A stretch of DNA of 64,000 nt from Thiomonas sp. FB-Cd (GTDB lineage Bacteria; Pseudomonadota; Gammaproteobacteria; Burkholderiales; Burkholderiaceae_C), in contig NZ_JPOE01000002.1 in assembly GCF_000733775.1 (NCBI RefSeq), positions 868,001 to 932,000 on the forward strand, in the 5' to 3' direction. This document shows, one piece after another, positions 54,871-64,000 of the stretch. The translations under genes were made by a program, and so were the position numbers. Position 1 is the stretch's first letter, and every line of letters starts with the position of its first letter. Below the pieces are notes generated by a model. That model searched no databases. It was not told the origin of the DNA and was given only the letters and a program-made list of their open reading frames with translations.

Positions 54871-56904
54871 TCAATGCCGCATGGCCTGCGTCGATCCCAG
54901 GGCTTCGTGAAGCCACAGCCGCACACGCTGCTGCAAGGCGCGCACACTGGTGACATCACCCCAGGCCTGCACCTCGCGCGCGCTCGGCACGGGCAGCACA
55001 CCGTGGGGAATCTGCATGCCGTCCTCGATATCGCGCACGATGAAGGGCACGAGCTGGGCAAAATGCTCAGGTCTGGGCTCGGTGACAAACTGCAGATCCA
55101 GTCGCGACCGCAGCGGCTTGGAAAGAGCTTGGAGACTGTTGCTGGTGGCCACCCATGACAGCTGCGAGAGGTCGCACGGCGCGCGCAGGAACACATCTCT
55201 CCACTGTCGCGCCGTCTCCGGCTCCAGCAACCCCAGAAGGATGGACTCAAGCGATCCTTTTGGCCCGTACCCACGCTCACTGATCTTGTCGATCTCATCG
55301 AGCAACACGAGAGCAGTGGCACGCTTGCGCGCGGCGAGCTCGTCCACGATGGGACTGGGTTGGGCGCTGGCCCAACCGCGCGCGGTCCCCAAGAGCAGCT
55401 TTTCGTCACTGCTGCCGCCAATCATCAGCGACACCATCGGCAATCCGAGCTCCTGCGCCAGACGCCGCGCCAGGCGGGTCTTGCCACTGCCAGGATGACC
55501 CACGAGAAGCGTGGGCTGCAAGCGCAGGATGCGCGCGCCGGCTCGCCTGCTCAACATGAGCGGCGCCAGCAGGTGCTCGACGGTGCGTGGCGTCCACGCA
55601 AACTCGGCCATGAGCCTGTCCTGGATCAACTGCAGTTGGGGCAAATCCGGCAACGCGGTCGCCGGCAGGGGACGTGTGAGCACGACATAGTCCTGGAGCG
55701 TTTGTGACTCTTCAGAGTCCTTCTGGCTCTGGGCCATCCCGGGGATTGGCTGGGAGATGATGACGATCGTCGGCTCCGGCTCTCCTGCGGTGAGCACCGT
55801 TTGCGCCAGCTGATCCTGGAGCTGGCGCTCAACAGTGGGCGTGGCGACCCCAGCACTGCCCAGGCCGGCGGCCAGCAGGCTCAGCACTTCAGTCCAGGCA
55901 GCCTGGAGGTCCTGCCGCGCGCCAGCCTCCTCGTCAGCATTCGCCTGGAATTGCTCGTCCCCGTTGGCAGCACCATGACGCAACAGGCCCAGGCGAACAA
56001 AGCATGGTCCAAGAACCGCCTCGGCACGCAGGCGGTGGCTGCGCGAATGCCCGCCATCCGCGTGATCCCCTCCGGCGTGCCCCTTTGGGTTGAACGACGC
56101 GCCACGCTGCCATGCCAGCGCGAGCCCATAAACCCCGGCCCACGCCAAAATCAGCATGGCAGCCTCCACATCCTCGTCAAAGTCGGAAGGGCCCTTCGAC
56201 CGGTTACCGGTCGAGGCGGCTTGCAGGTCGCGATCTGCGGCGATGATGTGGCGCAAGGCCGCCGCGAGAAGGCCCGGTAGCGGATCGTGCCCCACCACAA
56301 CAGCGCCCAGCTCCACTGCGGCCAGATTCATGTGCTCCCGGCCTTTGGCATCCTTCAACAACGGCGCAAGCAAGGTGGCACGGATGCGCTGAACGCGTAA
56401 ATCAAAGGTCGGAGGCCCTTCGCCCTTGCTTGCCGCCGAGCGGCTTTTCTCGTCGCGCTCGGCGATGATGGTGGCTGCCAAATCCACCAGCGCCCGAAGG
56501 TTGCCGTGCGTGGCAGCGAAGTGAAGCAGGCGCTTGCGCATCCGGCGAGCCGTGCCGGCGTCCGTCACATGCAGTTCGAATCGCTCCCGGCTCAACACAA
56601 GGGCTTTGCGGGCACGCGCCTGAGGGGTGAGCGCCGGATCGCTGGACGTGATTTCGGCCAGGGCCTTCCAGATTTTCACCGTCGATCCATGCTCGCCATT
56701 GGAACCGGGCAAACGCTCGGCGCCGTGCTCGCCAGCGGCAAGGATGAGATAAAGCAGGCCATCGAGTGTCGGATCCGGGAATCCGGCAAATGATGGCATG
56801 CCGGCGTTGACGCCTGGCGACAGATGCGCGCTGTCGCCAGGCTCGTTGGACGCCTGGCTGCCAGGGGCGCCCTGGTCAGCTTTGGGGTTGGAGGAAAGGG
56901 CCAT
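54871..56904 (-). CDS. AAA+ ATPase with a Lon-like ATPase module and a novel N-terminal region
   Basis: 677 aa from ATG 56904. The C-terminal third carries an AAA+ module like that of Lon: Walker A GHPGSGKTRLARRLA, SLMIGGSSDEKLLLGTARGW, Walker B VLLDEIDKI, sensor 1 WVATSN and an Arg-finger block (PLRSRLDLQFV). No Lon peptidase domain or Ser-Lys dyad follows. The first about 430 residues are helical, with a Gly/His/Asp-rich patch (GHAGGDHADGGHSRSH) and no domain I recognise. It may act as a chaperone-like motor; function unknown. Confidence 0.75.
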   Translation of the reverse strand: MALSSNPKADQGAPGSQASNEPGDSAHLSPGVNAGMPSFAGFPDPTLDGLLYLILAAGEHGAERLPGSNGEHGSTVKIWKALAEITSSDPALTPQARARKALVLSRERFELHVTDAGTARRMRKRLLHFAATHGNLRALVDLAATIIAERDEKSRSAASKGEGPPTFDLRVQRIRATLLAPLLKDAKGREHMNLAAVELGAVVVGHDPLPGLLAAALRHIIAADRDLQAASTGNRSKGPSDFDEDVEAAMLILAWAGVYGLALAWQRGASFNPKGHAGGDHADGGHSRSHRLRAEAVLGPCFVRLGLLRHGAANGDEQFQANADEEAGARQDLQAAWTEVLSLLAAGLGSAGVATPTVERQLQDQLAQTVLTAGEPEPTIVIISQPIPGMAQSQKDSEESQTLQDYVVLTRPLPATALPDLPQLQLIQDRLMAEFAWTPRTVEHLLAPLMLSRRAGARILRLQPTLLVGHPGSGKTRLARRLAQELGLPMVSLMIGGSSDEKLLLGTARGWASAQPSPIVDELAARKRATALVLLDEIDKISERGYGPKGSLESILLGLLEPETARQWRDVFLRAPCDLSQLSWVATSNSLQALSKPLRSRLDLQFVTEPRPEHFAQLVPFIVRDIEDGMQIPHGVLPVPSAREVQAWGDVTSVRALQQRVRLWLHEALGSTQAMRH

Positions 56905-57019
56905 AGGGGGCTCATGTCGAGTTGGGGCACTGCACGGCGGCAACCGCTCCGCCATCCCGCATGTGCTGCGGGTTTCAATCCGGTGAAACCGAAGTGGCTT
57001 GGAGATGACCGGCGCCGGA

Positions 57020-57145
57020 CTACAAAGCGTCACAACCGGGCATGCAGGAGCGCCACGCGCGCACGAGCGCCCCGACGCTGCGGCCGATGTGTGTCGGTGA
57101 AGCGCCAGTTTGGGTCTGTTGGGTCTCTTGGGTGCGCGTGGTCAT
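57020..57145 (-). CDS. Possible 41-residue protein upstream of the AAA+ gene
   Basis: A short frame from ATG 57145 with a perfectly spaced AGGAG (six bases). The product starts MTTRTQETQQTQTG, is Thr/Gln-rich, then turns amphipathic (VGALVRAWRSC). It starts 13 bases after the end of an IS relict. It could be a real small gene or a leader; no homologue comes to mind. Confidence 0.3.
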   Translation of the reverse strand: MTTRTQETQQTQTGASPTHIGRSVGALVRAWRSCMPGCDAL

Positions 57146-57157
57146 GGAAGGCTCCTG

Positions 57158-57321
57158 TTGACATCTCCCCATCCTCGGCTTGCGGCCACCGCTTGCGCGG
57201 CAACGGCGGGGATTCCTGCGGCGCCGCGCATGAGTGGCCTCCTGCCCAGCCGCGTTGTTGGGTTGCTGCTGCTGGCAGCAAGGCGGCACCACTCACTTCA
57301 CAGGCGATCCGGGCGTGTCTC
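57158..57321 (-). mobile_element. Relict IS605 right end (tnpB 3' codons plus end hairpin)
   Basis: On the minus strand about 164 bases match the last 165 bases of the element at 19329-21185. They share CGGATCGCCTGTGAAGTGAG (encoding RIACEVSGA), the CCGCGCAAGCGGTGGCCG hairpin top and the terminal GATGTCAA. No transposase remains. Such solitary right ends carry the part that yields TnpB guide RNAs. Confidence 0.85.
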
Positions 57322-57591
57322 GCCCTTGATATGTTTAAATATACAGTATTAACAAAGTGGAGCGCAAGCCCCCAAAGGGATGCCTTGCGCACCCCCGCAA
57401 CCCTTTCCCGCCCCCAAGCACGAGGCTTGTCGCGCATCCAGACCCATGCCCCATGCTTGACACGTGCGCCTGGCTGCGCCGTCGATGCTCAGCAACGGTC
57501 GGCCTTGGCGGCAGGATATGCAGCGGATTTTGATGTCGCGCCCGACATCCTGTTGTCCCGGCATCGGGGGCCAGCCGCCGGCGGCCCATCC
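57322..57591. other. Intergenic stretch with an AT-rich patch
   Basis: Between the IS relict and the methyltransferase stop. The patch at 57331-57352 is strikingly AT-rich for this GC-rich DNA, with a TATATT/AATATA core. It could be a promoter reading leftward toward the AAA+ gene, or the original flank of the relict. Confidence 0.4.
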
Positions 57592-58380
57592 TTATTCGGA
57601 AACGATCTTTGTTGCCGAATGAAACCCCACCATGCCGGCCCAGACACTAGTCTTGCATCGGACGTCGGAAAATCCGCACAGGCCGAGCACGGTTGACAGC
57701 TCTTCGGGCGTATAAAAGTGATGGATGGCGTCGCTGAAATAGGCGCCACAGTTTCGCGATGCTTCGGAGGAGCCGAAGATCGAGGCTGTCAATGCCACGG
57801 CCATGCGGAGAAAGCGCAGATAGGACCACTCCACCATGCGGTGCGCGGGCCTGAGCATGTCGCAGTGGTAAAAGCGGCCATTGGGTTTGAGCACGCGGCA
57901 GATTTCGGGAAAGACCTTGTCGAGCTGCAAATGGCGCGATGCAGCCTGAAGAGTGACGACATCGAAGGTGTTGTCGGCAAACGGAAGCTCATGCACATCA
58001 TGGATCACGCTTTCGATCTGCACCTGATTGCGCTTGGCAAGAACCTGGCCGTGCCGCTGCATTTCGCTGCTGCGATCCACCGCCGTGACCCGGATGTCGG
58101 GTTGTTTGTGCAGAAGCCGCATGCCCACGTCATTCGTGCCGGCAGCGACATCGAGGACGTGATCGCCGGGCTTGAGGTTGATCGATCGGACAAACTGCCA
58201 GACCCATAACTCCCAGATCCCGAAGCTTGCAACAATGTTGCCCTTTCGGTAGTAGGTGGGGACGTCCCGGAAGACCTGTGGAACGCTTTTTGACCAGATC
58301 TCGCTGAAATGCGACCGCCGCAGGCTCTCGCGCTGCTTGAACCAATCGATGGGGGCCGAGGCCATGTCACTTTGCTGCAT
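57592..58380 (-). CDS. Class I SAM-dependent methyltransferase (UbiE/MenG-like)
   Basis: 262 aa. SAM-binding motif I is HVLDVAAGTNDVGMR near residue 74, with motif II-like VTAVDRSSEM and the post-I acid. VIHDVHELPFADNTFDVVTLQ and LKPNGRFYHCDM follow, all in the UbiE/COQ5 arrangement. The C-terminal HHFYTPEELSTVLGLCGF also fits. Motif I carries AAGT where UbiE usually has GGT. ATG 58380 has AGAGGG upstream. A quinone or small lipid-like acceptor is likely but not certain. Confidence 0.85.
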   Translation of the reverse strand: MQQSDMASAPIDWFKQRESLRRSHFSEIWSKSVPQVFRDVPTYYRKGNIVASFGIWELWVWQFVRSINLKPGDHVLDVAAGTNDVGMRLLHKQPDIRVTAVDRSSEMQRHGQVLAKRNQVQIESVIHDVHELPFADNTFDVVTLQAASRHLQLDKVFPEICRVLKPNGRFYHCDMLRPAHRMVEWSYLRFLRMAVALTASIFGSSEASRNCGAYFSDAIHHFYTPEELSTVLGLCGFSDVRCKTSVWAGMVGFHSATKIVSE

Positions 58381-58818
58381 CACGTGAACCCTCTTGGTGT
58401 GTGGTGCTGAACCCGCGCACGGCCCACGCAGGACTTCATGCATGGGCGGCCTTTCGCCCGGCACATCGTGCCGCGCAAGGCGGCATCCGATCCATTGCCG
58501 TCGGGACCAAACACTCGACAGCGCGCAGCAATGCGCACTCGCCAAGGCGCGACAGCCATCGCATCTGAACCGAGGGCGCCACGCCCCAGCCTGCCGGCTT
58601 CGCCGGGCAGGAACGCGCCAGCGCGGCTTCGTCGCTGGTCGGCGAGTTTGGTGCTCGGGCTGAGGACGAAGCGCATGGTTTGTTTGTAATGCCCCGGCGC
58701 ACGAGCGGGGTTGATCGGGATCAAGGGCAAGCGTCGTGGGGGCGGCGCGAAAAGCCGGGCCACGCGCAATCGGCAGGTGCACGCTATAGTGGGCTTCAAG
58801 CCATTTCAAGCGCCTGCC
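58381..58818. other. Divergent intergenic region between methyltransferase and GST genes
   Basis: About 440 bases that must hold both promoters. No boxes could be assigned with confidence and no RNA gene was recognised. Open frames here are Arg/Pro-rich and look non-coding. Confidence 0.4.
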
Positions 58819-59439
58819 ATGATCGTCGTGCATCACCTCAATGAATCGCGCTCGCAGCGCGTCCTGTGGCTGCTGGAGGAGCTGGGGCTTCCCTACGAAA
58901 TCCGCCATTACGAACGCGATGCCAAGACGCGTTTGGCCCCACCCGCCCTCAAGCAGGTGCATCCTCTTGGCAAATCCCCGGTGATCGAAGACCAGGGCGA
59001 AACCGTGATGGAGTCCGGCGCCATTGTCGATTACCTGATTCGGCACTACGGGCACGGGCGTTTGAGCCCGCCACAGCCATCGCGGAACTTCGAGCTGTAT
59101 ACCCAGTGGCTGCACTACGCCGAAGGATCGGCCATGCTGCCCCTGCTGCTCAAGCTTTATGTCTCGCGATTGGGCGAGGCCGGTGCGCCGCTTGCACCGC
59201 GTATCGACAGTGAACTGGCCAATCACCTGGGGTATGTGGACCGGTGCCTTGAAGGCCGCCAATGGCTCGTTGGCGATGAACTCAGCGGCGCGGACATTCA
59301 GATGAGCTTTGTCGGCGAAGCCGCGCGCGAGCTTCGCGCTGGCTACCCGCACATGGATGCCTGGATCCGGCGCTTTCAGCAACGACCGGCCTACCGGCGC
59401 GCCATCGAGCGCGGAGGACCCTACTCGCTGGCCAATTGA
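58819..59439 (+). CDS. Glutathione S-transferase
   Basis: 206 aa. The thioredoxin-fold domain begins MIVVHHLNESRSQRVLWLLEELGLPYE, with the Ser/Arg site of bacterial GSTs and the cis-Pro in GKSPVIED; ESGAIVDYLI binds the gamma-Glu of glutathione. The helical C-domain includes LVGDELSGADIQMSF, the N-capping motif. Detoxification is the default role. The gene stands alone. Confidence 0.93.
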   Translation: MIVVHHLNESRSQRVLWLLEELGLPYEIRHYERDAKTRLAPPALKQVHPLGKSPVIEDQGETVMESGAIVDYLIRHYGHGRLSPPQPSRNFELYTQWLHYAEGSAMLPLLLKLYVSRLGEAGAPLAPRIDSELANHLGYVDRCLEGRQWLVGDELSGADIQMSFVGEAARELRAGYPHMDAWIRRFQQRPAYRRAIERGGPYSLAN

Positions 59440-59478
59440 CACCGCAAGCCCGGGACATGACCACGCCGATACCCGAGC

Positions 59479-59625
59479 ATGCACACTGAATCATCGCCCA
59501 TGGACCTGCTTCGCTGGATGACCGCACACGTCGACCGGCTCCTGGCCGTTTACGCCGGTATTGCAATCGTCGTGGTTGCCCTGCTGACGTTGCGCGGGGC
59601 GCGTCGGCGCAAAAAGGGGCGTTGA
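59479..59625 (+). CDS. Small single-pass membrane protein (48 aa)
   Basis: A short frame after the GST gene from ATG 59479 (or 59500). It consists of an amphipathic start, one clear transmembrane helix (VYAGIAIVVVALLTL) and a basic tail (RGARRRKKGR), a topology common for real small membrane proteins (positive-inside). No conserved family known to me. Confidence 0.45.
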   Translation: MHTESSPMDLLRWMTAHVDRLLAVYAGIAIVVVALLTLRGARRRKKGR

Positions 59626-59795
59626 AGGCCCGCTGGGCCCGCTGCGGGGTCCACGGCGGGGAGACTGCCGCACGACCCGATGCACGGTTGCACACCGTGC
59701 GGCCCCCGGTCAGCCACTGGCGCGTCGACCGCGCGCCTCTGCCTTGCCGGTTTTCCCCCGCAAATTTGATGCGCAGAAGCGCCGGCGCGCCATCC

Positions 59796-60818
59796 TCAAT
59801 GCTTGGCACACTCGGCGAGCAGCCACTGCCGAAACGCCATCACAGGCCACCGCTGCGCGATGGATTCGGGTGTGACGAAGAAGTATGCATAGGGCGAGCG
59901 TACGGCGAACTCAAAGGGGATCATGAGGCGCCCGGCGGCCACTTCAAGCTCGACCACGGGCCTTAGAGCCAGCGTCACACCCTGCCCGGCAAGCGCGGCC
60001 TCGAGAGCCAAAGCGGCATTGGCAAACCGCGGCCCCCGCGTCGCATCGACACCGGTCACACCAGCGGCGGCCAACCATTGTTTCCAACCAGCTTCATGCC
60101 GCTCATCCCCGAGCGTGTCGTCATGAATCAGCGTATGGCGCCCAAGGTCAGCCAAGCGGCCAAGGGGCCGCTGCGCCGTGGGCAGATTCACACTGCACAC
60201 AGGGACGTAGACGGGTGCAAATAGCTGCTCCACATGCAGGCCGGGGTAGGAACCGGCCCCATAGCGTATGGCCACTGCGGCGGTGGCCTCGCGCGGGTCG
60301 AACAAGCCGAGCCCGGCCAGACGCGAGCCGTCGGGCCCGTCCACGGAATGCGAACTGCTGGACAGATGCACCTCAACGTCAGGGTTCGCGTCGGTGAAAT
60401 GCGCCAGGCGCGGGATGAGCCAATGCGAGGCAAATGACGGGGGCGCGTCGACGATCAGCGGGCCGTCGCCTGTGTGACGGGTACGCTCAACCGCCGCCGC
60501 GAGGCACTCGAACGCCTCATGGATCTTGGGCAACATGGCCAGTCCCTCGGGCGTGACTTCCAGGGCTCGCGCCAGGCGGCGAAAGAGCTTGAATCCCAGG
60601 TAACGCTCGAGCGCCTTGATTTGCTGGCTCACGGCGGCAGGCGTGACGCTCAATTCTTCTGCCGCTTTCTTGAAACTCAAGTGTCGGCAGGCCGACTCGA
60701 AGGCTCTGAGCGGGCCCAAGGGAGGAAGACGATAACTCACGGCCGGAGCGGTGTTGTGTTGGGCAATGCGGCCCTGAGGGAATGCAATACGCCAGGAAGG
60801 ACGGCAGAAAACGGTCAT
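59796..60818 (-). CDS. LysR-family regulator, GcvA-like
   Basis: 340 aa as drawn from ATG 60818, or about 313 from GTG 60737, where the conserved RLPPLGPLRAFESACRHLSFKKAAEELSVTPAAVSQQIKALE begins. That block is the GcvA-type helix-turn-helix. The effector half contains FASHWLIPRLAHF, VEVHLSSS and AVAIRYGAGSYPGL, all GcvA-like. It diverges from the CoA-transferase gene, a plausible target. Exact start uncertain because no strong ribosome-binding site separates the options. Confidence 0.88.
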   Translation of the reverse strand: MTVFCRPSWRIAFPQGRIAQHNTAPAVSYRLPPLGPLRAFESACRHLSFKKAAEELSVTPAAVSQQIKALERYLGFKLFRRLARALEVTPEGLAMLPKIHEAFECLAAAVERTRHTGDGPLIVDAPPSFASHWLIPRLAHFTDANPDVEVHLSSSSHSVDGPDGSRLAGLGLFDPREATAAVAIRYGAGSYPGLHVEQLFAPVYVPVCSVNLPTAQRPLGRLADLGRHTLIHDDTLGDERHEAGWKQWLAAAGVTGVDATRGPRFANAALALEAALAGQGVTLALRPVVELEVAAGRLMIPFEFAVRSPYAYFFVTPESIAQRWPVMAFRQWLLAECAKH

Positions 60819-60916
60819 TGTGAGCGATTCTTCCCGGCGAAGAAAGAGATGGCTTAAGAATTTCTAATCCGAGACCTGATAAATGATCGTTTGTCGCCTC
60901 AAATTCCGTTCGGTAG

Positions 60917-62596
<1,680 letters not shown>

Positions 62597-62656
62597 GCCC
62601 GGAACCCCGCGCCACGGCTGCACTGGGGACGTCTCGCGCGCGGGGCGCAGCCGCTT

Positions 62657-63019
62657 TCATGCATGGCCCAACAGCCTCCAGATTTTCGGCAGGACAATGA
62701 TGGCGCCAATGGCAAGCGCCCCGATCGACGCCAGCAAGACTGAAGCTGCAGCCACGTCCTTGGCATCGCGCGCCAGCGCGCGCCATTGGGGCGAAGCCAA
62801 GTCCACGACAAACTCCAAAGCCGTGTTGAGGGCTTCTGCCATCATCACGAGCGTGATGGCGACAACCACTCCGATCCACTCGCCCGCGCTCAAACCCAAC
62901 GCCGCACCGAGGCCCAGAACAAGCGCCGCCGCCACCAGGTGAATGCGCGCGTTCACCTGGCTTTGGAACAGAACCCTCAGACCCCTGAGGGCGCAAGCGA
63001 AGGATTGGAAACGGGACAT
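62657..63019 (-). CDS. dgkA: Diacylglycerol kinase family protein (DgkA-like)
   Basis: 120 aa with three membrane helices and the signature EALNTALEFVVDL, whose Glu and Asn residues bind metal and ATP. KDVAAASVLL follows. Similar small kinases phosphorylate diacylglycerol or undecaprenol. It converges on the CoA-transferase gene. Confidence 0.9.
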   Translation of the reverse strand: MSRFQSFACALRGLRVLFQSQVNARIHLVAAALVLGLGAALGLSAGEWIGVVVAITLVMMAEALNTALEFVVDLASPQWRALARDAKDVAAASVLLASIGALAIGAIIVLPKIWRLLGHA

Positions 63020-63384
63020 GGACTCTCAGCTCTGTAGGCGGCATGGGCGCATGTTTGCGCGCCAAGCGGGCAAACCGACGTTCATCACGCGATGCGCGAC
63101 CTTTGCCGACCATCGCGCTGCGCCGGGCACGGCATCTGGCGCAACAGCATAGCCCGAAGGCAAGCGCGGCCGCATCGCCGCACCTCATGTTCAAGTCGTT
63201 GCCAGTACAGTTGGGCTTTCGCGCGGATGATGACGGAGACTTGACCTTGAACATATGCTCGCGCATTCCCCTTCCTAGCCCGGCCCGACGCACAGCGTCG
63301 CTTAGGCGAAGCCGTCCGGGCAGGAGGGGGTCAAGCGGGCGGGTTTCGCTTGTTGTTCCGTCGATGGCTGGATAAAATACCAGC
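63020..63384. other. Intergenic stretch including the left end of a third IS element
   Basis: Nothing gene-like. From about 63276 an imperfect palindrome (CCCGG ... CCGGG, with inner GACG/CGTC arms) precedes the TnpB gene and probably marks the element's left end. Confidence 0.45.
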
Positions 63385-64000
63385 ATGCAACGGCGCAAAG
63401 TCACGCTCAAACTTTATCCCAATGCCGCGCAGATGGCGCAGCTGGATGCGTGGACGCGGCTGCACTGCGAGTTGTACAACGCGGCGCTCGAAGAGCGCAT
63501 CGACGCCTGGCGCAAGGCGGGCAAGTCGATCTCCTACTACGACCAGCAAAACGTCCTGCCGCAGATCAAGGCCGATCGACCCGAGCTCAACGAACTCGGC
63601 AGCCACGCCTTGCAGCAGACGCTGCGGCGGCTCGATCTCGCATTCCAGTCGTTCTTTCGCCGCGTCAAGGCGGGGCAGACGCCCGGCTTTCCGCGATTCA
63701 AATCCAGCATGCGGTTCTCCGGCTTCGCCTATCCCGATCCGGCGGGGTGGAAGCTCATGCAGCATGGCGGCAGCGGCGCAACCCTGCGCATCGGCAGTGG
63801 CGAGGCCGCCCTGTCCATCCGGGCGCGCGGACGGCACCGCTTCGGGCCGGATGCCAAGCCCAATGACATCACGCTGACGCGCCGCAACGGCCAGTGGTTC
63901 GTGTCGGTGACGCTGCGCGTGCCCGACGACGCCTGTGCGCGCGAGCGCACCGCTGACATGCGGCGTGGCGTGGATTTCGGGATCAACGACTGGGCCACAT
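63276..64000 (+). mobile_element. Third IS element, tnpB-only (IS1341-like), cut by the window edge
   Basis: A tnpB gene with a hairpin-bearing left end and no tnpA upstream. The left boundary is approximate, and the right end lies outside the window. Confidence 0.6.
63385..64000 (+). CDS. tnpB: TnpB-family RNA-guided nuclease (3' end outside window)
   Basis: 205 codons from ATG 63385 to the edge. The N-terminus is typical (RRKVTLKLYPNAAQMAQLDAWTRLHCELYNAALEERI), followed by LPQIKADRPELNELGSHALQQTLRRLDLAFQSFFRRV and FPRFKSSMRF. RuvC-I is GVDFGINDWAT with its catalytic Asp. Later motifs fall outside. It is distinct from both other TnpBs here. Confidence 0.9.
   Translation, partial: MQRRKVTLKLYPNAAQMAQLDAWTRLHCELYNAALEERIDAWRKAGKSISYYDQQNVLPQIKADRPELNELGSHALQQTLRRLDLAFQSFFRRVKAGQTPGFPRFKSSMRFSGFAYPDPAGWKLMQHGGSGATLRIGSGEAALSIRARGRHRFGPDAKPNDITLTRRNGQWFVSVTLRVPDDACARERTADMRRGVDFGINDWAT

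Noticed and set aside
58381-59484. N-terminal extension of the methyltransferase frame to 59484
   Set aside because: The extra 368 codons are antisense to the GST gene and lack protein-like motifs; ATG 58380 has its own ribosome-binding site.

Overview
High-GC window from a Gram-negative bacterium, most likely a betaproteobacterium of the order Burkholderiales (Thiomonas/Comamonas-like). The basis is the combination of a DmpR-type phenol regulon followed by a GntR-type phenol repressor, tightly packed operons with ATGA start/stop overlaps, and IS200/IS605-family insertions. This placement is inferred from gene content only. No tRNA, rRNA or CRISPR array was seen.

1-14.4 kb is a nitrogen-compound (ureide/amide) catabolic island built around a divergent promoter region at about 7987-8434. 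Leftward runs hpxX-hpxY-hpxZ-gntR, then an OxlT-like MFS carrier and an HpxW/gamma-glutamyltranspeptidase-like amidohydrolase. Rightward runs a BMP-type ABC importer (ATPase, two permeases, binding protein), a biuret-hydrolase-like cysteine hydrolase and a second isochorismatase-fold hydrolase. The first permease carries an apparent -1 frameshift exactly at a run of seven T. An unrelated lipoprotein runs off the left edge.

14.5-21.6 kb holds miscellaneous genes: a DUF3014 protein, a tandem-Mop molybdate-binding protein, a DoxX membrane protein, an NADP-binding reductase divergent from a LysR regulator, and an mscS-type channel gene split by a complete IS200/IS605 element (tnpA, tnpB, both ends). 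Removing that element restores the mscS reading frame exactly.

21.6-39.7 kb is a complete phenol degradation regulon. The multicomponent phenol hydroxylase (dmpKLMNOP), a ferredoxin (dmpQ), catechol 2,3-dioxygenase (dmpB) and the meta-cleavage enzymes (dmpC to dmpI) are read leftward from a sigma-54 promoter. They are driven by the divergent activator dmpR, with a GntR gene behind it. Additions to the classical order are a GlcG/HbpS-like gene, an SDR gene, and thiamine salvage genes thiM-thiE at the distal end.

39.9-48.3 kb is one translationally coupled unit: PAP2 phosphatase, outer-membrane factor, periplasmic adaptor, RND pump, response regulator and sensor kinase. 48.3-52.2 kb encodes a three-subunit molybdenum hydroxylase with a PaoB/YagS-like FAD subunit. 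52.4-57.3 kb is IS-rich: a small hypothetical gene is split by a second IS200/IS605 element whose TnpB lacks the zinc finger, next to a Lon-like AAA+ ATPase and a relict IS right end. 57.6-64 kb carries a SAM methyltransferase, a GST, a LysR regulator, a CoA-transferase with a terminator in its leader, a diacylglycerol kinase, and the start of a third TnpB gene cut by the window edge.
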